This document shows, one piece after another, positions 1 to 6,018 of a DNA stretch of 11,081 nt. Position 1 is the stretch's first letter. Each line of letters begins with the position of its first letter. The translations under genes were made by a program, and so were the position numbers. Below the pieces are notes generated by a model. It had not been told where the DNA came from. It did not search any database and saw only the letters and a program-made list of their open reading frames with translations. The stretch is from an uncultured Azospirillum sp. GTDB lineage: Bacteria > Pseudomonadota > Alphaproteobacteria > RF32 > CAG-239. The stretch lies in NCBI GenBank assembly GCA_946184595.1, contig CAMHFM010000014.1, positions 1 to 11,081 on the forward strand, read 5' to 3'.

Positions 1-2
1 AT

Positions 3-1523
3 ATATGGGATAAACGCTATACACATCACTGTAATAAAACCCTCTTGATTGAAACGAATGAAACAATGCACGAACGGGGAGAACTACTATATAAACTAAC
101 AGAGATGTTACAAAAGAATGGAGTTAAATTTATGCCAATTACTGATGCAATAATATCCCAATATTTAAGCAAAATCATAAATGATTATAGATTCCAGTCT
201 TTCTCTGAATATGTAAGCAGGTTTATCGAGGTTTATAAATCTCAAAAGAAATTTTCATCCTTGAAGGCACTGAAAGAATTGATACAAAAAAGTGATCCGT
301 TGATTCAGAACAAATCTTTACTGAGAAAAGCAATATCACAATTTTTTAATAAAACGAATAAATTTTTTGATGTAATAACAGAGATATACATGCAATATCA
401 ACAACATCTTGAGGATGAAGATAGCGTGGATTTTAATGACATGATTACGGTAGCAATAAAGAACATTGAAAGTGGTGCATTCAAATGCCCATTTGATTAT
501 GTCATCGTGGATGAATTTCAAGATATCACGCAAAAGAGGGTAGATTTCTTAAAAGCAATTCAAAATCAAACAAATGCCAAACTATTTTGTGTGGGTGATG
601 ACTGGCAATCAATTTACGGATTCTCTGGTAGTGATGTTTCGCTTTTTAGGGAATTTGATTTCTTATATACGGGAAAACCATTGTTTATACAAAACACTCA
701 TAGAAATTCGCAAGAGTTAGTCGATATTGCAGGCAATTTCATAATGGCAAATCCAAGTCAGTTAAAAAAACAACTGAATGCGGGTAATTCTCATTGCTCT
801 TTACCGATTCAATATACACTTTATGGATATCGTAGAACGGATGGGTGCAAGAAAAGAATTGATGCATTGCTATACACTCTTGACCATATTGTCAAAGAAC
901 ACAAGACATCAAAATTGGATATCTGCTTGTTAGGTAGATATAATTTGGATTTATACAGTTATAATGATGGATACTTCATTCCGAGAAAGAAACAGGGAGT
1001 AAATTGTCTATTATATCAGAAGAATACAATGAATGGAATTACAAATCTTGTATATGAAAAATACCTAGATATGAAATTGCATTTTACAACCATTCATAAA
1101 TCAAAAGGTGCCGAATATGATTATACCATTCTTATTGATTTGGAAGAAAGCCCAGACAAGTTGTCATTTCCGAGCCAAATAAAAGATGATGAAATGATTA
1201 CACCAATGTTGTTTCACTCTGACTTGTATCCCTGTGCAGAGGAACGTCGAATCTTTTATGTTGCACTTACTCGCTGCAAGAAACAATGTTATTTGTTGGT
1301 TTCTGAATATATGCCATCTAGGTTCTTCAAAGAAATTCAAGATGAAATCAAACCAATCAATGAAACATCAAAACAGTATTGTAAACGGACTGGAAATAAG
1401 CTATGTCCGATGTGTCAAGAAGGAATTCTCGTGTGGAGAGAGAATAAAAAAGATGGTAGTAAGTTTTTAGGTTGTTCTCGCTATCCCAAATGTCATTATA
1501 CGCAACAGTATCACGGAAAATAA
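3..1523 (+). CDS. UvrD/HelD-like superfamily 1 DNA helicase with C-terminal zinc ribbon, 5'-truncated by the window
   Basis: This is the C-terminal part of an ATP-dependent 3'-5' type DNA helicase. The frame is open to the left edge, and the residues before the TTG at 45 continue the family pattern (HHCNKTLLIET), so the TTG is not the real start and the Walker A motif lies outside. Visible motifs are DEFQD (motif II, nt 510-524), GDDWQSIYGFSGSD (motif III, nt 594-635), THRNS (motif IV), TIHKSKGAEYDY (motif V, about nt 1089-1124) and EERRIFYVALTR (motif VI, from nt 1240). The last 40 residues form a C-x2-C-x19-C-x5-C zinc ribbon of the topoisomerase I type (cysteines at nt 1404, 1413, 1473, 1491), likely a DNA-binding module. 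Arginine is often AGA here, whereas murA mostly uses CGC/CGT, which hints at a different origin. Helicase IV-like is the nearest description; a housekeeping or a defence/mobile-element role cannot be told apart. Confidence 0.9.
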   Translation: MWDKRYTHHCNKTLLIETNETMHERGELLYKLTEMLQKNGVKFMPITDAIISQYLSKIINDYRFQSFSEYVSRFIEVYKSQKKFSSLKALKELIQKSDPLIQNKSLLRKAISQFFNKTNKFFDVITEIYMQYQQHLEDEDSVDFNDMITVAIKNIESGAFKCPFDYVIVDEFQDITQKRVDFLKAIQNQTNAKLFCVGDDWQSIYGFSGSDVSLFREFDFLYTGKPLFIQNTHRNSQELVDIAGNFIMANPSQLKKQLNAGNSHCSLPIQYTLYGYRRTDGCKKRIDALLYTLDHIVKEHKTSKLDICLLGRYNLDLYSYNDGYFIPRKKQGVNCLLYQKNTMNGITNLVYEKYLDMKLHFTTIHKSKGAEYDYTILIDLEESPDKLSFPSQIKDDEMITPMLFHSDLYPCAEERRIFYVALTRCKKQCYLLVSEYMPSRFFKEIQDEIKPINETSKQYCKRTGNKLCPMCQEGILVWRENKKDGSKFLGCSRYPKCHYTQQYHGK

Positions 1524-1550
1524 AACCATTTTTCTTGCCATCGATATGCA

Positions 1551-1589
1551 TTAACAAAAAACCCACCTTGTCGGTGGGGTTTTTGTTAA
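1551..1589. terminator. Bidirectional intrinsic terminator between helicase gene and tRNA-Thr
   Basis: Two 17-base arms (1551-1567 and 1573-1589) pair with a single A-G mismatch around a 5-base loop. The GC-rich core, ACCCACC with GGTGGGG, is flanked by A-runs on one side and T-runs on the other, so it can stop transcription from both directions. It lies 27 bases after the helicase stop codon and directly abuts the 3' CCA of the tRNA on the other strand. Confidence 0.85.
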
Positions 1590-1664
1590 TGGTGCCGCTG
1601 ATAAGAATCGGACTTACGACCCCGTCATTACCAATGACGTGCTCTACCACTGAGCTACAACGGC
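1590..1664 (-). tRNA. tRNA-Thr, anticodon GGT
   Basis: Read on the - strand this 75-base gene folds into a full cloverleaf. The acceptor stem is GCCGTTG with CAGCGGC (one G-U). The D stem is GCTC/GAGC with loop AGTGGTA. The anticodon stem is CGTCA/TGACG with loop TTGGTAA, giving anticodon GGT for ACC/ACU threonine codons. The variable loop is GGGTC and the T stem GTAAG/CTTAT. The discriminator is A and CCA is encoded. The T loop reads TCCGATT, so position 55 is C instead of the almost universal U. No good promoter sits immediately upstream: a TATTAT at 1670-1675 is too close to the mature 5' end. Transcription probably starts at the promoter near 1877-1905 and passes through the interrupted tRNA-like copy first. 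Confidence 0.93.
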
Positions 1665-1668
1665 ACTT
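1645..1668. repeat. 24-bp direct repeat, copy 1 (within tRNA-Thr 5' half)
   Basis: This copy covers the D loop to the acceptor 5' strand of the intact tRNA-Thr plus 4 flanking bases. It is identical to 1838-1861. A second shared block of 14 bases (TACCAATGACGTGC, at 1629-1642 and 1716-1729) covers the anticodon region. In the intact gene the two blocks are 2 bases apart; in the other copy they are 108 bases apart. Confidence 0.9.
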
Positions 1669-1706
1669 AATAATAGAATCTGCATTTTGTTTTTGTCTTG
1701 TGTCAC

Positions 1707-1857
1707 GCACGTCGATACCAATGACGTGCCTTCGGCATCTAAGCTCAATGCGGTCGCTTCCGCTTCCCTGTTTCGCTAAGATGTTCCGAAGAACTTGCAG
1801 ACAAAAATGACATACAGATGTCATTTTTACTTAGCGTTACCACTGAGCTACAACGGC
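1707..1857 (-). ncRNA. Interrupted tRNA-Thr-like sequence carrying a structured 108-base insertion
   Basis: On the - strand this begins as a copy of the tRNA-Thr 5' half (1857 down to 1838). It breaks off in the D loop, runs through 108 unrelated bases (1837-1730), then resumes with a copy of the anticodon arm that still has GGT in its loop. The T arm and 3' acceptor strand are absent, so it cannot be a normal tRNA. The insertion is dense in nested pairing. AGCTCA (1844-1849) pairs with TGAGCT (1742-1747). Inside that, CGCTAAG (1830-1836) pairs with CTTAGCG (1774-1780). Further in are an 11-bp hairpin (1803-1813 with 1818-1828), a GTTC-TTCG-GAAC hairpin with a UUCG tetraloop on the - strand, and GCGG/CCGC (1750-1763). 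The anticodon-like arm has become a perfect 7-bp stem (1707-1713 with 1723-1729) with a 9-base loop. It may be a tRNA pseudogene hit by a palindromic element, or a stable RNA that evolved from a tRNA. Function is unknown. Confidence 0.45.
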
Positions 1858-1861
1858 ACTT
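1838..1861. repeat. 24-bp direct repeat, copy 2 (interrupted tRNA-Thr-like copy)
   Basis: This is an exact match to 1645-1668, spaced 193 bases from it and in the same orientation. It carries the tRNA-Thr 5' half from the acceptor strand into the D loop, then diverges into the inserted sequence. Confidence 0.9.
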
Positions 1862-1876
1862 CAATATAACGGTGTC

Positions 1877-1905
1877 AACATACTCAAGACTCTTCTAAAA
1901 ATCAA
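1877..1905 (-). promoter_or_regulatory. Probable sigma-70 type promoter for the tRNA-like and tRNA-Thr transcript
   Basis: On the - strand TTGATT (1900-1905) and TATGTT (1877-1882) are separated by exactly 17 bases. The expected start point is around 1870, a little over 10 bases before the tRNA-like 5' end at 1857. No protein gene on this strand would use it, which favours a stable-RNA transcript ending at the 1551-1589 terminator. Confidence 0.5.
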
Positions 1906-1982
1906 GTGTAAAAATCAAAATTCCTCATTTTTTTTTAAGAGATTGTGTTAGACTTAAACTGTTATGAGAAGAATAGGAGAAA

Positions 1983-2141
1983 ATGATGACTGAAAAAGTC
2001 CAAAGTCAACGTTGTCGGGAGCGTATTATTCGTGAAGGAAAAGCTTTGCAGAAAAATCTGGAAAAACGCAAAAAACAGATTGCCGCGCGTGAAAAATTAA
2101 AGCAAAAAGAAGCTCAAGAAAAGGAGCAAAATAATGGATAA
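1983..2141 (+). CDS. Small basic helical protein upstream of and overlapping murA (52 aa)
   Basis: The ORF runs MMTEKVQSQRCRER to EKEQNNG and stops at a TAA that overlaps the murA start by 8 bases (ATGGATAA). An AGGAG at 1975-1979 lies 3 bases before the first ATG and 6 before the second, so the second ATG (1986) may be the true start. The protein is almost entirely charged (about 19 Lys/Arg and 9 Glu) with heptad-like spacing, and looks like a single long amphipathic helix or coiled coil. I recall similar short Arg/Lys-rich ORFs near murA in alphaproteobacteria, but the match is from memory and no function is known. The overlap implies translational coupling with murA. A possible extended -10 (TGTTAGACT, about 1946-1954) lies upstream, without a clear -35. 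Confidence 0.65.
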   Translation: MMTEKVQSQRCRERIIREGKALQKNLEKRKKQIAAREKLKQKEAQEKEQNNG

Positions 2142-3429
2142 AATTAAAATCATCGGTGGTAAACAATTAAACGGTAAAATTTACATTAGTGGCGCGAAAA
2201 ATGCAGCTCTTCCGCTCATTTGTGCCAGCTTGTTAACACCGGATACCGTAACGCTAACCAATATGCCGATGCTTTCGGATATTAAATCCTTAAATGCATT
2301 ATTGACGCTATTAGGAACGCAAATTGATGAATTTGATGATTTTTTAGATGGTCATCCGACCAAAACCTATTCTTATCGCACTCAGGAAGCAACAAGTTTA
2401 ATTGCACCATATGATTATGTTCGTAAAATGCGCGCCTCTTATTATGTTTTAGGGCCATTATTAGCGCGTTACGGCCATGTCGAATTATCTCTCCCCGGAG
2501 GCTGTGCAATCGGGGCAAGACCAATGGATATTCACTTGGCAGCCTTAGAACAAATGGGGGCTAAAATTGAAATTCGAAACGGTTATGTGATAGCAGATAT
2601 TGATGGCCGCTTGAAGGGAGCGGATATTATTTTTAAGGTTGCCTCAGTCGGTGCGACTTGTAATATCTTAATGGCTGCTGTTTTAGCAGAAGGTGTCACA
2701 AAAATTCAAAATGCCGCAAAAGAGCCTGAAATTGGCGATTTAATAGATTTACTCAATGATATGGGCGCTAAAATCAGTGGACGTGATACCTCTATTTTGA
2801 CAATTGAAGGCGTTGAAACCTTGCACGGAGCAACGCACAAAGTTATTCCGGACAGAATTGAAGCCGGTTCATACGCTGTTGCCGCCGCCATTACACGCGG
2901 ATGTATTGAACTGATTAATGCTCAAGCCTCAACTTTACAATGCCCGATAAATATTTTACGTCAAATGGGCGTAGATGTAACCGAAACGGAGAATTCTCTG
3001 ATTGTCGATGCCAGAGGTAAAACCTTAGTCGGTCAAGATATTATGACAGATTTTTATCCCGGATTTCCGACTGATTTGCAAGCTCAATTTTTAGCATTAA
3101 TGTTGACGGCAGAAGGGGCTTCTTTGATTACGGAAACAATTTGGGAAAATCGCTTTATGCATGTCCCCGAGTTAATGCGTATGGGCGCCAATATCAATAT
3201 TCACGGACACGCTTCGGCAATTGTCCGCCATGTCGATAAACTTTATGGGGCACCGGTGATGGCAACGGATTTAAGAGCATCTTTTGCGTTGATTCTAGCT
3301 GGTTTAATTGCTGAAGGAGAGACAATTGTCAATCGTGTTTACCACCTTTACCGTGGGTATGAAAAACTGGCAGAAAAACTAGCCGCTGTCGGTGCTGACA
3401 TTGAAGTCATCCATGAAAGCGATGAATAA
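2134..3429 (+). CDS. murA: UDP-N-acetylglucosamine 1-carboxyvinyltransferase (MurA)
   Basis: MurA transfers the enolpyruvyl group of phosphoenolpyruvate to UDP-GlcNAc, the first committed step of peptidoglycan synthesis, in the cytoplasm. The 431 residues cover the whole EPSP-synthase-like fold, close to the usual 420-430. SGAKNAALP near residue 20 holds the substrate-binding lysine (Lys22). PGGCAIGARPMDIH contains the active-site cysteine at 124, so the enzyme is of the fosfomycin-sensitive Cys type. FPTDLQAQF contains the catalytic aspartate (Asp314). The start ATG has AAGGAG upstream (from 2120) and overlaps the stop of the small basic ORF. The gene is followed at once by a terminator. There is no sign of damage, and the sequence resembles alphaproteobacterial MurA. 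Confidence 0.98.
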   Translation: MDKIKIIGGKQLNGKIYISGAKNAALPLICASLLTPDTVTLTNMPMLSDIKSLNALLTLLGTQIDEFDDFLDGHPTKTYSYRTQEATSLIAPYDYVRKMRASYYVLGPLLARYGHVELSLPGGCAIGARPMDIHLAALEQMGAKIEIRNGYVIADIDGRLKGADIIFKVASVGATCNILMAAVLAEGVTKIQNAAKEPEIGDLIDLLNDMGAKISGRDTSILTIEGVETLHGATHKVIPDRIEAGSYAVAAAITRGCIELINAQASTLQCPINILRQMGVDVTETENSLIVDARGKTLVGQDIMTDFYPGFPTDLQAQFLALMLTAEGASLITETIWENRFMHVPELMRMGANINIHGHASAIVRHVDKLYGAPVMATDLRASFALILAGLIAEGETIVNRVYHLYRGYEKLAEKLAAVGADIEVIHESDE

Positions 3430-3431
3430 AA

Positions 3432-3458
3432 AAAAGCCCGCCAAAATGACGGGCTTTT
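3432..3458. terminator. Intrinsic terminator after murA
   Basis: AAAAGCCCG (3433-3441 region) pairs with CGGGCTTTT about 7-9 bases later, with an A-run before and a T-run after. It lies 2 bases past the murA stop. The symmetry would also let it end transcription of the convergent hypothetical gene on the - strand, whose stop is at 3475. Confidence 0.85.
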
Positions 3459-3474
3459 ATAAAATTAAAATACA

Positions 3475-3966
3475 TTAACAATGCAAGGCGCAAGTATCAT
3501 CATTCATTGTTGATGAAATGCTATGCAGAGAGTGAATATAATTTGTAAACTCGCACTTAAAGCTGTTGATGTTGCCGTAACCTCTAGCAATAAATTCTGC
3601 AGCAATAAGATCGGCCAAAGCCTTAGCATCCGGTTTAATCGCCGCTAAAACATTCAGCTTTTTAATCATCATCTCTTTGTACTTAAAATTATCTTTTCCC
3701 AGCACCTTAATCTTTTTGATGTCATCCATGGTCTTGGTTAAATTTTCTGCATGACGTTTAATTTGAAATTTTGCAACACTGGCGTCATAATTAACCAAAG
3801 CATCAAAGTTTTTAATTTGGCTGATGACAGACCCCATTTGAATATTTGGGTATTCATTCTGCAGGGTCTCATGGAGTAATGCAAAAAGAGAACCTTTAGT
3901 TTTTCCGGCATCATCGATTTTTTGCAAAAAATCTTTGCCGAATGTTTGTTTTGATAGAGTCACCAT
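3475..3966 (-). CDS. Hypothetical protein, 163 aa, mostly helical
   Basis: I do not recognise a family. I place the start at the ATG at 3966 (MVTLSKQTFGKDFL) because AGGAG lies 7 bases before it. An in-frame ATG at 3981 immediately precedes that AGGAG and has no ribosome site of its own. The product has no signal peptide or membrane segment. It is rich in Lys, Asp and Ala, and has a likely long helical stretch from about residue 65 to 125. A short tail at the C-terminus ends in CALHC, with one more Cys about 24 residues earlier. It stands alone between murA (convergent) and the ParB-like gene (divergent), and has its own promoter with a near-consensus -10. It could be lineage-specific. Coding is supported by the length, ribosome site and promoter. 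Confidence 0.75.
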   Translation of the reverse strand: MVTLSKQTFGKDFLQKIDDAGKTKGSLFALLHETLQNEYPNIQMGSVISQIKNFDALVNYDASVAKFQIKRHAENLTKTMDDIKKIKVLGKDNFKYKEMMIKKLNVLAAIKPDAKALADLIAAEFIARGYGNINSFKCEFTNYIHSLHSISSTMNDDTCALHC

Positions 3967-4006
3967 AGTAAAACTCCTCATAAAGCATAATTATATTTAT
4001 AACTAA

Positions 4007-4035
4007 AGTATACCATAATTTTATCCGCATAACAA
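4007..4035 (-). promoter_or_regulatory. Extended -10 promoter for the 163-aa hypothetical gene
   Basis: On the - strand TTGTTA (4030-4035) and TATACT (4007-4012) are 17 bases apart, and the -10 is preceded by TGG, giving an extended -10. The start codon is about 40 bases downstream. This is one of the best matches to a housekeeping promoter in the window. Confidence 0.65.
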
Positions 4036-4119
4036 CCATTATATGCTGTTATAAGTTCATAAATAAGCGAATTATCAACAATTTCAAGCTGTCCGAATGT
4101 GGAGTAACCGAGGATTTTA

Positions 4120-4147
4120 TTTGCAAGCAGGGCAATAATGGTATATT
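4120..4147 (+). promoter_or_regulatory. Probable promoter for the ParB-like/glycosyltransferase pair
   Basis: TATATT (4142-4147) preceded by TGG forms an extended -10. TTTGCA (4120-4125) is a plausible -35 with a 16-base spacer. It faces away from the promoter at 4007-4035, so 4036-4119 is a divergent intergenic stretch. That stretch contains no other signal I can support. Confidence 0.45.
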
Positions 4148-4169
4148 CCTCAATTATATGGAGTATTGT

Positions 4170-4889
4170 ATGAATAGAATTTGTTATTCGTCAGAAGTTT
4201 ATGGCTTAGCGATTGAGGATATTTCCTCCTTGCCGGATTCTCAAATAAAGCCTTCTGATTTGCCAGAAGATGATGTGATTATGCTTATCGGTAAACGTCG
4301 ACTGTGGTTGAACGATATTCCGGTTGTTCCGGATTCTTTATTAAAAGGACGCGAAATTATAGAAAAAGCTATTGCCGCCGGAGAGAAATATATTCCCGTT
4401 CGTATTGCTTTTGAATCTCGCATCAAAAGTTATGATATCGTTTCTCCGATTGTACGTGCGTTAAGATATAAATATACTTTATTCAGCAGTAATATCTATC
4501 ATATGCGCCCTCAGGAAATCAGAGATAAAAAGTTAGAGCGAAATTTAAGAACCGCCGAAAATGCTTATATATTTTCTAATCCGAAATATCAAATGAGTGA
4601 AGAAGAACGCCATAATACTTATGAAGGACTCAAAAAAAGTATGATGCAAAACGGTTATGATGAGAGATTTCCTCTTGATATTATGCTTTGTCGAAATATG
4701 GGTATCCAAGATACATTAAATCAAGGTCATCACCGGATGAGTGTAGCTATAGAATGTGGTTTGGAACGTGTTGCTGTTGAATTTTGCGCCGCTGGTCAAG
4801 CCCCTAAAATTTTACATCCGTTGTGCCATTTGATTTCTGATTTGAATATGAGTATCAAACATTTAATCAGCCGCCTGAGGTCAAAATGA
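4170..4889 (+). CDS. ParB/sulfiredoxin-fold domain protein, 239 aa
   Basis: The C-terminal half (about residues 145-210) matches the ParB/Srx-like fold. A helix with YEGLKKSMMQNGYD is followed by a strand PLDIMLC, then DTLNQGHHRMSVAIECGLERVAVEF, which corresponds to the G-x-HR-x2-A signature of that superfamily. No DNA-binding helix-turn-helix follows, so it is not a chromosome-partitioning ParB. The N-terminal 110 residues are not recognised. I chose the ATG at 4170 because GGAG lies 6 bases before it; the ATG at 4158 overlaps that site. The gene's TGA overlaps the ATG of the next gene (ATGA), so it is coupled to a glycosyltransferase. Srx-fold proteins can act as kinases or nucleotide-dependent enzymes, so an enzymatic role in glycan assembly is possible, but this is inference. 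Confidence 0.75.
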   Translation: MNRICYSSEVYGLAIEDISSLPDSQIKPSDLPEDDVIMLIGKRRLWLNDIPVVPDSLLKGREIIEKAIAAGEKYIPVRIAFESRIKSYDIVSPIVRALRYKYTLFSSNIYHMRPQEIRDKKLERNLRTAENAYIFSNPKYQMSEEERHNTYEGLKKSMMQNGYDERFPLDIMLCRNMGIQDTLNQGHHRMSVAIECGLERVAVEFCAAGQAPKILHPLCHLISDLNMSIKHLISRLRSK

Positions 4890-5938
4890 AAAAAATAATT
4901 CATATTGCCAATTTTAATTTAATTCGTCTGAAAGGGTGTTTTCAGGTTGGATTTCCATTTAAAATTTCAAATGGATTAATTAGAGCCGGATATGCTGTTT
5001 TTAATTATCCGGACAGAGATTTATGCCGAATGTTTGGTTTCGGACATATGAACTGGTGGGCAAAAAGAAAACTAAATCAGCATCTCATTAATTATTGCAA
5101 AGTGATGGAACCAGATGCTTTGTTTGTCGGTCACGCTGACCAGATAGAAGAAGAAACATTGCTTAAAATTAAAGATATGTTTCCTCATTTGAAAATTTTG
5201 CAATGGAGTTGTGATTGGATTGTTTCTGGATATGCAGAAAGAAATATTGCAGCGATAAAGAGTAAATTAAAGGCAGCTGATGTTAATTTGATAAGTACTG
5301 GTGATAAAAAACTTTTACAGCAATTCAAAACAGCAAATAATAAAGTCGGATATGTTCCAAATATGGCTGATGATGCGCTTGAAACAGGACGGGCCTTTGA
5401 ACACGAAGAATTGCCGTATGATATTATGCTGTGTGCCAATACTGGATGTCGTCAATTTTGTGGGCAAGATCAAGAAATTGAACCGATTATTGATGAAAGT
5501 CTGGAAAAAATAGATCATTTACGCTGGAAATTAGCAGGAATTAAAGGAAATCCAACCTTAAACGGTTTTGAATATCTGCGCGCGTTAGAGCAAACAGCGA
5601 TGGGCTTTAATTTAAGTCGTGTCAATGATGTTTATCTTTACAGCTCTGATAGAATGATTCATTCCTTTGCTAATGGACAAATGGTTTTGTTGGATAAAAG
5701 AAACGGTTTTCAAGATTTGTTTAATGAAGATGAGGCTGTTTTTTATGAAACAAAAGAAGAATTTTTCGATAAAGTTCATTATTATAAAAAGCATCCTCAG
5801 GAACGAATGAAAATTGCCGCTGCCGGACATCAAAAAGCACATCTGGATTTTAGTAATATTAAAGTTGCACAGTATATGGCAAGTATATTGTTTGATGAAG
5901 AATATAAACCTAATGCGCCGTGGCAGATAATTATTTAA
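4886..5938 (+). CDS. CgeB-like GT-B glycosyltransferase
   Basis: This predicted 350-residue cytoplasmic glycosyltransferase probably moves a sugar from a nucleotide sugar onto a surface glycan or another acceptor. The N-terminal half has a Rossmann-like start (KKIIHIANFN), then PDALFVGHADQ and HLKILQWSCDW (about 101-111), the usual layout of CgeB/DUF3880 proteins. The C-terminal half has YLYSSDRMIHSFANGQMVLLDK (about 250-271), equivalent to the SDR-x2-E-x-LA-x-G segment of the Glyco_trans_1_2 domain. After it come EEFFDKVHYYKKHPQERMKIA and the closing helix. No membrane segment is seen. GAGG lies 7 bases before the start, inside the ParB-like gene, and the stop/start overlap shows that the two are translated together. 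Donor and acceptor cannot be read from the sequence. Confidence 0.85.
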   Translation: MKKIIHIANFNLIRLKGCFQVGFPFKISNGLIRAGYAVFNYPDRDLCRMFGFGHMNWWAKRKLNQHLINYCKVMEPDALFVGHADQIEEETLLKIKDMFPHLKILQWSCDWIVSGYAERNIAAIKSKLKAADVNLISTGDKKLLQQFKTANNKVGYVPNMADDALETGRAFEHEELPYDIMLCANTGCRQFCGQDQEIEPIIDESLEKIDHLRWKLAGIKGNPTLNGFEYLRALEQTAMGFNLSRVNDVYLYSSDRMIHSFANGQMVLLDKRNGFQDLFNEDEAVFYETKEEFFDKVHYYKKHPQERMKIAAAGHQKAHLDFSNIKVAQYMASILFDEEYKPNAPWQIII

Positions 5939-5969
5939 AAGTCTCTTTACTTTTTTGAGGATATACATT

Positions 5970-6008
5970 ATGTTAACAATGTTTTGTATAATTACGGAAG
6001 GTTTTTAA
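5970..6008 (+). CDS. Possible 12-codon leader ORF before the CNNM gene
   Basis: The ORF MLTMFCIITEGF has a good ribosome site (GAGGA at 5957-5961, 8 bases before the ATG) and ends 10 bases before the CNNM start codon. The CNNM start itself has only a weak ribosome site (TAAG next to the ATG). Ribosomes finishing here could restart on the CNNM gene, or the leader could sense translation. It is in a different frame from the CNNM gene. It could also be chance. Confidence 0.3.
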   Translation: MLTMFCIITEGF

Positions 6009-6018
6009 AATCTAAGAT

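Noticed and set aside
1472..1810. 112-residue ORF on the + strand
   Set aside because: It is antisense to the tRNA and structured RNA, crosses the terminator, and has no family resemblance.
1357..1824. 155-residue ORF on the - strand
   Set aside because: It runs through the intact tRNA-Thr, the structured RNA and the helicase 3' end, and shows no protein-like pattern or ribosome site.
1707..1857. Split or permuted tmRNA, which occurs in alphaproteobacteria
   Set aside because: The tRNA-like halves are clearly tRNA-Thr with a GGT anticodon loop; there is no Ala acceptor signature and no tag reading frame ending in ALAA.
1645..1861. The 24-bp direct repeat as a pair of mobile-element attachment sites
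   Set aside because: Only 193 bases separate the copies, no integrase lies between them, and the repeated part is the 5' rather than the 3' half of the tRNA. Tandem duplication explains it better.
5937..5956. Terminator after the glycosyltransferase
   Set aside because: AAAAGT/ACTTTT is only 6 bp and nearly all A-T, although a T-run follows; too weak to call.
5612..5968. 118-residue ORF on the - strand, antisense to the glycosyltransferase
   Set aside because: It is a shadow of a well-supported gene, with low-complexity Phe/Ile-rich content and no ribosome site.
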